From DATNPX01 sp036702975 (GTDB taxonomy: Bacteria > Cyanobacteriota > Vampirovibrionia > Obscuribacterales > Obscuribacteraceae), in assembly GCA_036702975.1 (NCBI GenBank), contig DATNPX010000042.1, positions 1-64,000 on the forward strand: a DNA stretch of 64,000 bases, read 5' to 3'. The position numbers and the translations under genes are program-made. Under the pieces are notes generated by a model. That model searched no databases and had not been told where the DNA came from. It saw nothing but the letters and a program-made list of their open reading frames with translations. This document shows, piece after piece, positions 42,166-51,775 of this stretch (position 1 is the stretch's first letter; each line of letters begins with the position of its first letter).

Positions 42166-44052
42166 TTAGATTTGTGAATCATTACTCGGGTCGGAACTTT
42201 GTTCTGGATGAAGCTTGTAATAAATGCTGCTGGCGACATTTTTCGGCAGCTTGGGAACAGCCGACATCTCGTCGAGCGTTGCACCCTTAATCTTATCGAA
42301 TGATCCGAAGTAGTCGAGCAGAAGCTTGCGTCTGGCTGGTCCAATGCCAGGCAAAATATCCAGATTCGAAGAGATGGTGCGCTTGGCTCGCAACTGGCGA
42401 TGGTATGTCACGGCAAATCGGTGCGCTTCGTCACGAACGCGCTGAAGCAGATGCAAAGCCTCACTGCGACGAGGAAGCAGAAACGGCTGCGAGTTATTGG
42501 GCTTGTAAACCTCCTCTTGCTTTTTAGCCAGACCTATGATGTCGACCGGCGGCACATTCGCCTCGGCCAGAGCTTCGCAAGCCGCTCCCAACTGCCCCTT
42601 GCCACCATCGATGATGATCAAGTCAGGCAGCGGTTTGCCTTCCTGCACAAGTTTCGAATAGCGTCGACCCACAGCTTCTTTCATCGACGCAAAATCATTT
42701 GCTTCGCCGATACCTTCAACAGACCGAATTTTGAAACGCCTATAGTCGGACTTCTTCGACAACGCGTTTTCGAAAACAACCATGCTGGCAACGTTATCTG
42801 TACCCTGTATATTCGATATATCAAAACACTCGATGCGCTTCGGCGGCTTGGAAAGTCCCAGATGCTCTTGCAGCGTAGACATCGTCAGAGCCAGCCTCGC
42901 ATCTTCTTCCGACGCCACTTGCAGCTCGGTTTCAAGCGATAGTCGCGCATTCTTTTGAGCCATCTCGATTGACGATTGCTTGCTGCCTCGCTGCGGCACA
43001 GAAATCTTCACCGACGTTCTGCATTTAGCGTTCAGAAGCTCAAGCAAAGCGTTCTGACCTTCAAGCGGTTGCTGCAAAATCACTTCGCTGGGAACGGCAA
43101 TGTCTTCGCAAGCAGCATAATACTGGTCGACAAAACTTTCAAAAGCCTCATCGGGACTCGTTTTCTCGACAAGCGGTAGACATACGGTTTCAGCAGAGAT
43201 CAACTTGCCTTCACGCACGCGCATGAGACAGATAGCGATGAATCGATTCGTGTGTGCCTCGGCGATGATATCCTGGCTGACTTTCTGGTTCTGGAAAAAG
43301 ACCTGCTGTTTTTCAACGATACGCTCTAGAGATTGCAGCCGATTGCGGATCTTCGCGGCTTGTTCGAATTCGAGGCGCTCGGCAAACGCTTCCATTTCAG
43401 AACGAAGCATCGAAATGACTTCGCCCTGTCGCCCTGCCAGAAACATTTCCACCTGACTGACCATGTTGTTATATGTCGGCTCGTCGACTAGCTTTTGACA
43501 GGGTCCAAGGCAAAGACCAATGTAGAAATTCATGCACGGACGGTCTTTAAACAGAGGCTTTTTCCGCTGTCGCATCGGAAAAACTTTGCGCAGCATCCGC
43601 ACTGTGTCCCACATCACACCGGTCTCAACGTAGGGTCCGAAGACTCTAGCTTTCGGATGCTCCTTCCGATATTTGACGGGGTCGCGCACCATTACCAGGC
43701 GCGGATATTCGACATCATATGTGATGGCAAGCCACGGATACTTTTTATCGTCTTTCAGCGCGACGTTGTATCGAGGCATATGCTGGCGCACCAGAGTTGC
43801 TTCCAGCAGCAACGCTTCTTTCTCTGAATTCGTCAAAATCGTGTCGATAGACATGACCTTGGGAATCATCACAGCCAGTTTCGGTCGCTCTCGCCAGGAT
43901 GTATCGTTCCAGTATGACCGCACACGATTGCGTAAGCTCACTGCTTTGCCGATGTAGATTATCTCGCCAAGCCCATCTTTGAAAACGTAAACGCCTGACG
44001 TGTCAGGCATTCCGCTTAGTTGACGTGTTAAATCTTCGGAAATCGTCTTCAT
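42166..44052 (-). CDS. uvrC: excinuclease ABC subunit C
   Basis: A full-length 628-residue UvrC. Domains in order: GIY-YIG nuclease (SGVYVFKDGLGEIIYIGKAV, residues about 18-95), a Cys-containing segment (CMNFYIGLCLGPCQK), a UVR motif binding UvrB (FAERLEFEQAAKIRNRLQSL), the RNase H-like second nuclease (IECFDISNIQGTDNVASMVV, LIIIDGGKGQL) and tandem helix-hairpin-helix DNA binding (LDILPGIGPARRKLLLDYFG). It makes both incisions in nucleotide excision repair. It follows radA by 16 bases, so the two repair genes share an operon. Confidence 0.97.
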   Translation of the reverse strand: MKTISEDLTRQLSGMPDTSGVYVFKDGLGEIIYIGKAVSLRNRVRSYWNDTSWRERPKLAVMIPKVMSIDTILTNSEKEALLLEATLVRQHMPRYNVALKDDKKYPWLAITYDVEYPRLVMVRDPVKYRKEHPKARVFGPYVETGVMWDTVRMLRKVFPMRQRKKPLFKDRPCMNFYIGLCLGPCQKLVDEPTYNNMVSQVEMFLAGRQGEVISMLRSEMEAFAERLEFEQAAKIRNRLQSLERIVEKQQVFFQNQKVSQDIIAEAHTNRFIAICLMRVREGKLISAETVCLPLVEKTSPDEAFESFVDQYYAACEDIAVPSEVILQQPLEGQNALLELLNAKCRTSVKISVPQRGSKQSSIEMAQKNARLSLETELQVASEEDARLALTMSTLQEHLGLSKPPKRIECFDISNIQGTDNVASMVVFENALSKKSDYRRFKIRSVEGIGEANDFASMKEAVGRRYSKLVQEGKPLPDLIIIDGGKGQLGAACEALAEANVPPVDIIGLAKKQEEVYKPNNSQPFLLPRRSEALHLLQRVRDEAHRFAVTYHRQLRAKRTISSNLDILPGIGPARRKLLLDYFGSFDKIKGATLDEMSAVPKLPKNVASSIYYKLHPEQSSDPSNDSQI

Positions 44053-44068
44053 ATCGCAATATTAGATT

Positions 44069-45607
44069 CTAACGCGGTGCGCCTGTTTCTGCGGACGACA
44101 CCGTCGATTTAGATCCACCTTCAGCGGGCGACACTGCCGATTTCGATTCACGAGACGAAGGTTTCACACCTAACTCAGCACCAGGTATGGACAGTGTCAG
44201 GGCTTCGACCAGCGAGTCGACACCAATCACATCCATATTCTCGATTTTGTTTTCGAGCGGCAAATTGGCTTTCGGCACCAGCGCCTTGCGGAATCCCATT
44301 TTGGCTGCTTCTTTCAACCTTTGCTCGAGAGAAACGACAGCGCGAATCTCACCTGTCAAACCCAACTCACCCACACATAAAAGACCTGGATCGATCGAGC
44401 GATCGAGGAAAGAAGTTGCGACAGCAACGCTTATGCCGAGGTCGCCTGAGGGATCATTAAAATCAAGCCCGCCGACAATGTTTACATACACATCGTATCT
44501 TGAAACAGCTAAACCAACTTTCTTTTCCAGCACGGCTAGAACCTGCAGAAGTCGGTTGTAGTCCCACCCATTCACAACGCGTCTGGGGCTGGGGTAGTGA
44601 GTGTTACCGACCAGCGCTTGCACTTCCAGCAGCAATGAGCGGCTGCCTTCACCGCCTGCAATTACAGCGGTGCCAGATGGTGCCTGCATGCGACCGAGCT
44701 TGCTGAGCCTGTCTCCAAGCAACAACGCGCTGGGATTATCAATTTCAGCGAGCCCTGACGACGTCATCGTATAGATGGCGATCTCTTGTGTAGAGCCGAA
44801 GCGATTCTTCGCGGCTTTCAAAATTCGCAGTTGGCGGGCACGGTCGCCTTCGAATTGCAAAACCACATCCACCATATGTTCGAGCACTCGAGGACCAGCA
44901 ATAGAGCCCTCTTTGGTCACATGCCCGACCAGAATCGTGGCGATGTCCTGAGATTTAGCAGACGAAACAATGAACTGAGCCCCTTCTCGAACCTGGCTTA
45001 CTGAGCCGGGAGCGCTACCAATCTGTGGATGATACATGGCCTGAATGCTGTCGATTATCGCCACCTTAACTTCCGCAGAAAGCATTCTGTCGCGGATTTT
45101 GCTCACATCCTGTTCTGAATCGACAAGAATATTCGGGTGCTTGATTCCCAGACGAGAAGCTCTCAACTTGACCTGCGACGCGGATTCTTCGCCCGATACA
45201 TATAGAATTTTTTGTCTGGCGGCTACATAATTTGCCACCTGCAAAAGTAAGGTCGATTTCCCGATTCCTGGGTCTCCAGCCAGCAAAATGACAGAGCCCG
45301 GCACCAACCCACCGCCAAGCACCTCGTCCAGACCGGCAAGCCCTGTGCTCAATCGAGAAGCGTCCAGGGTCTCGTTGTTGATGGCAATCTCATCTAACCC
45401 GACGGGTCCGCTCGAATCAATTGGCGAGACTCCACCGAACCCTGTATTCAGCCGAGTTGCGAATCCCTTTTTGGCAGAAGCCGACTCTTCTTCGTAGAGT
45501 TCTTCGACCATCGAGTTCCAGGAACCGCACTCACTACACTTCCCCAGCTGTTTCGACGTGGAATAGCCACACTCTTGACAGACCCATTTAGCCCTGATTC
45601 GTCCCAT
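44069..45607 (-). CDS. radA: DNA repair protein RadA
   Basis: A 512-residue RadA/Sms. N-terminal C4 zinc finger (Cys 10, 13, 24, 27 in CQECGYS and CSECGSW), RecA-like core with Walker A GDPGIGKST at 111-119, the RadA-specific KNRFG motif, and a Lon-protease-like C-terminal domain (DPSGDLGISVAVATSF). It processes recombination intermediates with RecA. The last 25 residues are a Ser/Thr-rich repeat (KSAVSPAEGGSKSTVSSAET) not usual in RadA. It is followed by uvrC. Confidence 0.96.
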   Translation of the reverse strand: MGRIRAKWVCQECGYSTSKQLGKCSECGSWNSMVEELYEEESASAKKGFATRLNTGFGGVSPIDSSGPVGLDEIAINNETLDASRLSTGLAGLDEVLGGGLVPGSVILLAGDPGIGKSTLLLQVANYVAARQKILYVSGEESASQVKLRASRLGIKHPNILVDSEQDVSKIRDRMLSAEVKVAIIDSIQAMYHPQIGSAPGSVSQVREGAQFIVSSAKSQDIATILVGHVTKEGSIAGPRVLEHMVDVVLQFEGDRARQLRILKAAKNRFGSTQEIAIYTMTSSGLAEIDNPSALLLGDRLSKLGRMQAPSGTAVIAGGEGSRSLLLEVQALVGNTHYPSPRRVVNGWDYNRLLQVLAVLEKKVGLAVSRYDVYVNIVGGLDFNDPSGDLGISVAVATSFLDRSIDPGLLCVGELGLTGEIRAVVSLEQRLKEAAKMGFRKALVPKANLPLENKIENMDVIGVDSLVEALTLSIPGAELGVKPSSRESKSAVSPAEGGSKSTVSSAETGAPR

Positions 45608-45669
45608 ATATCCCCGTAATATCCCTTCTAAAGCCCACCCATTTTAACGTGCTTATCGGACAGTTCCGC

Positions 45670-45675
45670 TATACT
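45670..45675 (+). promoter_or_regulatory. possible -10 box of the His-rich protein gene
   Basis: TATACT sits 42 bases before the start codon at 45717, in the divergent region between radA and this gene. No good -35 box accompanies it. Confidence 0.3.
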
Positions 45676-45716
45676 CATCGCGGTAGCAAGTAGACGTTTT
45701 TCGCACGGAGAGTTTT

Positions 45717-46010
45717 ATGTCAAGTATGATTCTCGTTTTGGCTACGGCCGTGGCATGCGCGCCAGTTTCTGCGGGTCTCTCGCTCAACAAAATTCAGATT
45801 AAGCCATCAATTGCTCAGGTTATGCAATCACAATGGCTGGTTGCCCAAAAGTACAACGGTGCCGACCCACACGGCGACGACCCGCATGGCGGCGACCCGC
45901 ATGATGAAAATCACGACGACGGTCTACCAGCAAACCAGGACAGACACATCGGCAAAGCGCCGAAAGACGTCTATGGCGGCACGGTTCCGAACGACCAGCA
46001 TCCATATTAA
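45717..46010 (+). CDS. small secreted His/Asp-rich protein, putative metal binder
   Basis: A 97-residue protein. The N-terminal 20 residues (ILVLATAVACAPVSA) form a signal peptide. The mature chain contains DPHGDDPHGGDPHDENHDD, three DPH units in 12 residues flanked by further acidic and His residues, then a Pro/Gly-rich tail ending DQHPY. The spacing suggests a nickel, zinc or copper chelator in the periplasm, or a lipid-linked form, though there is no clear lipobox. GGAG precedes the ATG by eight bases. It precedes lgt on the same strand by 79 bases. Confidence 0.65.
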   Translation: MSSMILVLATAVACAPVSAGLSLNKIQIKPSIAQVMQSQWLVAQKYNGADPHGDDPHGGDPHDENHDDGLPANQDRHIGKAPKDVYGGTVPNDQHPY

Positions 46011-46089
46011 AAGGTAGAAATATCTCAAATTTCATGGTTTCCGGCTAAGTTAACCGTTCCGGCGACGACCGGCGGCTACAATTGCAACC

Positions 46090-46905
46090 ATGACTTTTAC
46101 TTCGCCCACACTGACCGGCGTTCTCTTCACGCTGGGACCACTAACCGTCCGCTATTACGGACTGATGATTGCGCTTGGCACCCTCGCCGCAATCACAGCA
46201 GCCACTGCCATGGCGACGAAGCGGGGGCTCGACGACCAAAAATTCGTCAATTGCTTTCTCAGCAGTTTTATCGGTGCAATCGTCGGTGCTCGCCTGTACT
46301 ACGTTTCCTTGCAATGGCAACACTACATCCACGACCTGCCGGATATCATAGCCACCTGGCACGGCGGAATGTCGCTGCACGGCGGCATCATCGGGGCATT
46401 CATCGGTTGCATCATCTACTGCAAAGTAACCCAAACCAGATTCTGGCCGTTCTGCGATGTGATAACTACGTCTGTTCCACTAGCGCAATCGATCGGTCGC
46501 TGGGGAAATTTCTTCAACTCGGAAGCGTTCGGAAAACCAGTGCCACCCGACTTTCCCCTGCGGCTGTACATCCCGCCAGATAAACGCCCTGAACAGTTCG
46601 CAAATTTCACAGACTTTCATCCAACTTTCCTTTACGAAGCGGTTTGGGACCTGGGGCTATTCCTTCTGCTCTACTTCGTACTTGCCAACCGTCTCAAAAA
46701 CTATGATGGAATGGCATTCTCGGTCTATATCGCAATCTACTCGATCGGCAGATTGCTAATAGAGCCAATCAGGTCCGACAGTATCATGGCTGGTACCATT
46801 CCATTTCCAATTATAGCCAGCGCTGTGGGACTGGTTATAGGGATTGTCGGAATTGGGGTGTCATATATGAAAGGTCGCAAGAGCCAGAAGGCAGCAGAAT
46901 CTTAA
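46090..46905 (+). CDS. lgt: prolipoprotein diacylglyceryl transferase
   Basis: A 271-residue, seven-helix enzyme that transfers diacylglycerol from phosphatidylglycerol to the lipobox Cys of prolipoproteins in the inner membrane. Hallmarks: LTVRYYGLMIALG, GARLYYV, WHGGMSLHGG (catalytic-region His), the signature GRWGNFFNSEAFG, HPTFLYEAVWD, and YSIGRLLIEPIRSDS. Full length. The start at 46090 aligns with the family N-terminus, although no strong ribosome-binding site is visible. Confidence 0.96.
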   Translation: MTFTSPTLTGVLFTLGPLTVRYYGLMIALGTLAAITAATAMATKRGLDDQKFVNCFLSSFIGAIVGARLYYVSLQWQHYIHDLPDIIATWHGGMSLHGGIIGAFIGCIIYCKVTQTRFWPFCDVITTSVPLAQSIGRWGNFFNSEAFGKPVPPDFPLRLYIPPDKRPEQFANFTDFHPTFLYEAVWDLGLFLLLYFVLANRLKNYDGMAFSVYIAIYSIGRLLIEPIRSDSIMAGTIPFPIIASAVGLVIGIVGIGVSYMKGRKSQKAAES

Positions 46906-47045
46906 CGAGAACTTTCGTTTTGAAACATTGATAGCGCGCCAGCGTCGTAAGTTGTTGGGTACCATGAAAATTGGAGCCGCATTTGGCGAACAGTTGCAGT
47001 TCCACCGACAGGCACTAAGCCGCCGGGTCGAAAGAGGAGACAAAA

Positions 47046-47585
47046 ATGATTGAAATGAGTGTGGCTGGAATTGCCATCGATACACGCAACTCCCAGCCAA
47101 TTGTTGTTCTCAAAGAAAATGACTCGATGCGAACTCTACCTATTTGGATTGGTATCGCTGAGGCAAAAGCGATTTCCTTCGCTCTGGAAAAGACGAAATC
47201 GGAGCGCCCCCTCACACATGAGCTTTTATTGATCACAATCGAACGATTGGGATACGACGTTGAGCAAGTAGAAATCAGCAAATTAGATTCGCAGACCTAC
47301 GGTGCAAATTTGAAGTTGCTTCCGAAAGAGCCTGGTAAACAAACCATGGAAATTGATGCGCGCCCATCAGACGCCATCGCACTTGCACTGGCAGCCAGAG
47401 CACCGATTTTCGTTTCGCCAGACATCACCATCAACGCGGTAATGGCACCAGATGACGAAACAGCCGAATTCAAACAATTCGTCAACAGCCTGAAAGCCTC
47501 CGATTTCAAATTGCCGGGAGTAACATCTGTTACGCCCATCGAAGACGACGCTGACACCACCGATGGTGAGACGAAAAGCAGCTAA
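47046..47585 (+). CDS. bifunctional nuclease family protein (DUF151/BFN)
   Basis: A 179-residue DUF151 protein: MIEMSVAGIAIDTRNSQPIV opening, LPIWIGIAEAKAISFALEK, RPLTHELLLITIERLGYDVE, and RPSDAIALALAARAPIFV. Members from plants and thermophiles show nuclease activity, and the family is common in cyanobacteria and actinobacteria. The last 45 residues are an acidic extension (DDDADTTDGETKSS-type). AGAGGAG precedes the ATG. No operon partner downstream on this strand. Confidence 0.9.
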   Translation: MIEMSVAGIAIDTRNSQPIVVLKENDSMRTLPIWIGIAEAKAISFALEKTKSERPLTHELLLITIERLGYDVEQVEISKLDSQTYGANLKLLPKEPGKQTMEIDARPSDAIALALAARAPIFVSPDITINAVMAPDDETAEFKQFVNSLKASDFKLPGVTSVTPIEDDADTTDGETKSS

Positions 47586-47681
47586 TTTAGGTATCAGAAG
47601 TGTTGCCTTGATTTGGGGATCTGTTGCAAGAGCGAAGACGAACCTGACACCAACACGACCGCTTGAAGTCAGAAAAATCAC

Positions 47682-48761
47682 CTACGGATTGCTCAAATTC
47701 CTGGCGCAATCGAAAGGCGCTTGCTTCTCCAGATGCTGGATAAACGCCAGCACCGCGTGGTCTGCAGCGATTGGTGTCTTAAAATCAAACTTGATCGAAT
47801 TGAAAACACGAGTATCGCCTTGTGCGAAATACAATCCCGCCAACTTTGTAATCAGCATGAGCATAGGGTTTATCAAGAGCGAAGTGAGCGGATTCTTGGA
47901 CTTCCTGGTGAAGGCGACCGCATAGCCCTCGGTCTTTCCAGTTGATGAAAGGCGCAGAGCAAACATGAGATACAGATGCAAAAAGTCGGGACCGAGAGTA
48001 ACAGTTCCGGTGCTTCCATACCAGTAATCGAGATTGTACGTCAGCGCTTTCTCATAAAATCTGCCAATCATTCGTCCCAAGGCACTGGTATCAGGAACGG
48101 TACCAGTGTTTTTGAATTCAATGTGCTCAGAGGTAATACGGCGCGGTTCCATGTTTAAAACATCACCAGGCAGATTGTGCACAGTATGGAAATGCTGTTC
48201 GTCGATTGCATTAACCATTACGACGTTGGGATGACAGTTTTTGACGAAATAATTTCCAACTGAGTACTCGTAAGGCTTTCCAGAGAGCTCAGGATGTATT
48301 GGAATTTCTTCGGTCGGCGCGCCATCACCTAACCAGATCCAGACAAGCCCGTATCGCTCCCGAACGACCCACGACTTCGTTGATACTGCTCGAAGTGGCT
48401 TCGATTTCTGACAGGGAATGTCAGTGCAAGAGCCGCTGTCATCGAAACACCAGTTGTGAAAGAAACATCTAAGCTGCTCTCCATCGACTCGCCCCTCAGC
48501 AAGATGCGCTCCCATATGCGGGCAGTATGCATCAAGCGCCGCAACCTCACCGCTATTTTTGCGAAAGACCGCAAGCTCGTAACCAACGATGTTAGCCGGC
48601 AGAACTTTATTGCGCTTCAGAGATTTAGACGGCATAAGCCAATACCATCCAACCGCTACGCAATCGGCGCGAGTGAATACATTATATTGCTCTCGAGGCA
48701 GAGATTTCTGCTGCCCCTGCCGTCCGACGAAAATCCGTCCAACTACACCATTTGCTTGCAT
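47682..48761 (-). CDS. Rieske-type non-haem iron oxygenase
   Basis: A 359-residue terminal oxygenase. The Rieske 2Fe-2S domain has ligands C80, H82 (YCPHMGAHL) and C99, H102 (CFFHNWCF). The catalytic domain has NAIDEQHFHTVH, matching the D-x2-H-x4-H mononuclear-iron motif, so both iron sites are intact. It most resembles cholesterol desaturase/phenylpropionate-type single-component oxygenases; the substrate is unknown. The start lies one base after the stop of the gene before it in the operon (TAAC-ATG), so translation is coupled. It is the last of four minus-strand genes. Confidence 0.87.
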   Translation of the reverse strand: MQANGVVGRIFVGRQGQQKSLPREQYNVFTRADCVAVGWYWLMPSKSLKRNKVLPANIVGYELAVFRKNSGEVAALDAYCPHMGAHLAEGRVDGEQLRCFFHNWCFDDSGSCTDIPCQKSKPLRAVSTKSWVVRERYGLVWIWLGDGAPTEEIPIHPELSGKPYEYSVGNYFVKNCHPNVVMVNAIDEQHFHTVHNLPGDVLNMEPRRITSEHIEFKNTGTVPDTSALGRMIGRFYEKALTYNLDYWYGSTGTVTLGPDFLHLYLMFALRLSSTGKTEGYAVAFTRKSKNPLTSLLINPMLMLITKLAGLYFAQGDTRVFNSIKFDFKTPIAADHAVLAFIQHLEKQAPFDCARNLSNP

Positions 48762-48762
48762 G

Positions 48763-49524
48763 TTATGAAGCCTTTTGAGTTACATCTGCAGCAGCCTGAA
48801 ATTCCAGCGAGTGCGATTGCCCAGATTCGAACCATTGCCTTGCCAGACGCGTCAGATTCGACACGCTCAATTCGCATACACAAAGCAATTCATCACCTTC
48901 GTAATATTGAGGATTGCGAGACAGGAAATATTTCACGTCCTGTCGCTCAGCATCTTTTTCAGGGACCACCGCAAGGTCGACGTTCAAAAAACTGCGAGGC
49001 TCAACGAACTTGACCAGCCCCGTGGCAGCATCATACTGGTCGCCAAATTTCTGATGAGCGAGATGATCCATCAACGACTGCATCTCAGGCGGAGTTTCGA
49101 CATCGTGCCGCGGATAATACTCTTTACTGAACAGTGATAAATATCTGTACGTTCGATGCCCTTTGACGATCAGCAACCAGTAAAGTGGAGTATCCGGCGC
49201 TTCCATCTTGATGTTGCCAGCCAACTCTAGCCACACCCTGGACATCTGGTTTTGCCCCCAGTAAGCAGGCTCGATGATCGTGTCACCCGAATACAAAACC
49301 CTGACAGACTTGCCGTTGAAAGTTTCACTGTAAACGACAATCGTCGAAAAGCCTCTGATGATGTTACTTTCGTCGCGCAGAACAAGGGCACAATTTTTCG
49401 CATCCAGATCGCGATAAAAAATTGCCGCATCACCGCCGTCATAGTTGACGTGATAAAGCTGAAACATCGTCGCTCTATCGCGCTCATTCAATGTCGAAAT
49501 GTCAACGATTGAGGTCTTGAGCAT
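48763..49524 (-). CDS. GNAT-like hypothetical protein of the oxygenase operon
   Basis: A 253-residue soluble protein without signal peptide. The first 130 residues (MFQLYHVNYDGGDAAIFYRD, LVLRDESNIIRGFSTIVVYS, then VLYSGDTIIEPAYWGQNQMS) have the strand order of a GNAT acyltransferase, but the acetyl-CoA loop is not clear. It overlaps the preceding amidohydrolase gene by 23 bases and is followed one base later by the Rieske gene. It probably acylates or binds the pathway's intermediate. Family unproven. Confidence 0.65.
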   Translation of the reverse strand: MLKTSIVDISTLNERDRATMFQLYHVNYDGGDAAIFYRDLDAKNCALVLRDESNIIRGFSTIVVYSETFNGKSVRVLYSGDTIIEPAYWGQNQMSRVWLELAGNIKMEAPDTPLYWLLIVKGHRTYRYLSLFSKEYYPRHDVETPPEMQSLMDHLAHQKFGDQYDAATGLVKFVEPRSFLNVDLAVVPEKDAERQDVKYFLSRNPQYYEGDELLCVCELSVSNLTRLARQWFESGQSHSLEFQAAADVTQKAS

Positions 49525-51775
49525 GTTGTAGTTCTCGCTTGTTAGGAGGATACGCCCGGTTAAGGCTGTTGCGCAAAAAATGGATCTGGGCTTGAGTTAG
49601 CTGAGACGAATAACGCCCCAGCAAAACAGAGAAGAACATCAAATGCAGACTGATGAAGGCTCGCCAGGAAAAGACCGTGTCGCGCTGGTCTATCGGCGTC
49701 GGCTCAAACAGCCAATGGCCAAGGAGCCCCGTCGCTTGCGAGAGCGGCATCAGCAAAAGCATCCAGTATTTATGCTGAGTCAATGCCACCGCGGCTATCG
49801 CATACATCAACACGAAGGCAAAACAGTGCATGGCAACATTTGCAGGATTTTGATGCTTCAACAAAAAGATCGGCCAGTAACTTTTTACTGAGTTAACGAT
49901 GCCACCAATAAATGATTTGCTACCACGGCGTGCGACATCAAGCTCTGCATCCAAGTTTCCTGTTCGAGCTGCATCAAACTCTGCGTAACCAGCTCCTATG
50001 ATGCTAGAGGAAATTCTGTTGCGATGACGCTCCAGCGCTTCTTGCTGAGAACTGGTGCGATTCATCTGCAACAATACATCCCCATGTCTCTGCACACTTA
50101 GAATTGGCAGCGGCACTCCATCTTTCACAACTTGATTGCCATTGATAAAAACAGCGCAAACTGCCGCGTCTTCATCTCGCTTCACCATACGTTCGACACC
50201 ATTCATGGCGGGTTCAGGGCTGAGAGTAGGGGAAGGAACTGGCTGGCGTAATTTATCCGGGTCGAGTACAACGAGATCAGCCTTGCCACCAATCTTCATT
50301 CGCCCGGCGTCCAGATTGAACCATTCAGCAGGTTCAGAGGTAACGCGGGCAACCGCGCGATAAAAGGGCATAAAATCGGAGACAACAGCTTGCCTGAGCA
50401 CGGATAATGAATTATCGAAGAAGGCCAAGTTGCGGCTGTGAGCACCAGCATCGCTGAAACCAGGCAAGATATGAGGATGGCTCATCAGCTTCTGGCGGAT
50501 GTGCGGACGCTGATTTGCATTACAAGCGAACCAACGCAATTCGTCGTCATATTTTTCGAGAAGAGCAATGAAATAGTCGAGCGGCTCGACTCCTGCCTCG
50601 CAAGCCGCTGCACCAATAGTTTTTCCAACCAGCGACGGCTCCGGAGCGCTTGCTATCGTCATCAAATCAAAGTTGCGGTGGAAAGTGCGCGGAAATCCGC
50701 CCGCCCAGGATTTTTTGAATTCGTGCCGGAACTCTTCCTGAGACCAGAGAGCCATCCGCTCTTCTCTTGTCTTACAATTATTCAATTTAACGCCGGCCGA
50801 AAATTCCTCAAAGAAAGGCGTCAGCCATCCGTCTGCATAGATAACAAAAGGCTCAGCCAGTGTTTGAAATCGAATGTTGCATCCCAGTAAGCTGTTGCAT
50901 ACGAACAACAAAAGCGAGTACACACGCCAGAATTGGGGTGCCGAAGACATATCCAGCGCAGCAAGAATGGTGCAGCGCAACGGTGCGCGCCAGATACCGG
51001 GACTGAGCCGCAAAATGTCGAAGAGCGACCAGGGGTTTTTCGGATTTGGAGTGACCTGAAAAACCGCATCATAACTGCGACATAAATCCGCAAGCATTTT
51101 GTATTCAGCAAATGCAGCGTGATGCGAAGGCAATGACTGACCCGCGAAAGGTCCACTGATTTTGTGCCAGTGCACCATGTCTATGGAAATACCAATGCAA
51201 CCAGCATCGAGAGCTGCCTTCGCCAGCAAGCGCATCTCCTCGATTTCAGCGGCGCTGGCGTGTTCTGATATGCTGCGCTCTAAACCCATTACCTGCACAC
51301 GCAAAGCACTGTGCCCGAGCATGCTGGCTACATTCGGACCCAATTTGATTTTGCGCAGATGCTGAAAATATTCGACCGGCGATTTCCAGGAGCGCGCGGT
51401 TTTCAACCAAACAGCAATCAAAGCTGAGGGCAACGTCTCGACACGCGAAAATATATAGGATAAATCAAGCGGTTCGCCGAATACCGTGGAGAGGCTGCAC
51501 CCGCCCATGACGACAGAAGTAACGCCATGGCGGACTGACTCCGAAAGTGAAGGAGCTATCTCCACTTCTAGATCGTAATGCGTGTGTATATCGACAAATC
51601 CCGGCGTAATCCAGAGGTTCGACGCGTCGAACTCCCTGAGTGCGTCAACAGTCAACTTCTCGCCCAGCCCGACTATGCAACCTTCGCGCACCGCCACGTC
51701 AACGGACTGACCTTCGTTGATACCATCGAAGACCAGTCCATTTCGAAGCACCAGGTCGCAGCGCATAAGCGTCAC
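49502..51775 (-). CDS. D-aminoacylase-like amidohydrolase fused to a DUF962/Mpo1-like membrane domain
   Basis: A 757-residue fusion. Residues 1-580 are an amidohydrolase of the N-acyl-D-amino-acid deacylase type: VLRNGLVFDG, metal motif GFVDIHTHYDLE (H64, H66), FSDAGAHSRNLAFFD and GGKADLVVLDPDKLR. From about 640 to 735 comes a DUF962-like block: SYWPIFLLKHQNPANVAMH, two helices, GHWLFEPTPIDQ and WRAFISLHLMFF. DUF962/Mpo1 proteins act on hydroxylated long-chain fatty acids. The fusion hints at a membrane-held lipid-amide hydrolase. The start overlaps the upstream gene by four bases. Confidence 0.85.
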   Translation of the reverse strand: MTLMRCDLVLRNGLVFDGINEGQSVDVAVREGCIVGLGEKLTVDALREFDASNLWITPGFVDIHTHYDLEVEIAPSLSESVRHGVTSVVMGGCSLSTVFGEPLDLSYIFSRVETLPSALIAVWLKTARSWKSPVEYFQHLRKIKLGPNVASMLGHSALRVQVMGLERSISEHASAAEIEEMRLLAKAALDAGCIGISIDMVHWHKISGPFAGQSLPSHHAAFAEYKMLADLCRSYDAVFQVTPNPKNPWSLFDILRLSPGIWRAPLRCTILAALDMSSAPQFWRVYSLLLFVCNSLLGCNIRFQTLAEPFVIYADGWLTPFFEEFSAGVKLNNCKTREERMALWSQEEFRHEFKKSWAGGFPRTFHRNFDLMTIASAPEPSLVGKTIGAAACEAGVEPLDYFIALLEKYDDELRWFACNANQRPHIRQKLMSHPHILPGFSDAGAHSRNLAFFDNSLSVLRQAVVSDFMPFYRAVARVTSEPAEWFNLDAGRMKIGGKADLVVLDPDKLRQPVPSPTLSPEPAMNGVERMVKRDEDAAVCAVFINGNQVVKDGVPLPILSVQRHGDVLLQMNRTSSQQEALERHRNRISSSIIGAGYAEFDAARTGNLDAELDVARRGSKSFIGGIVNSVKSYWPIFLLKHQNPANVAMHCFAFVLMYAIAAVALTQHKYWMLLLMPLSQATGLLGHWLFEPTPIDQRDTVFSWRAFISLHLMFFSVLLGRYSSQLTQAQIHFLRNSLNRAYPPNKRELQHAQDLNR

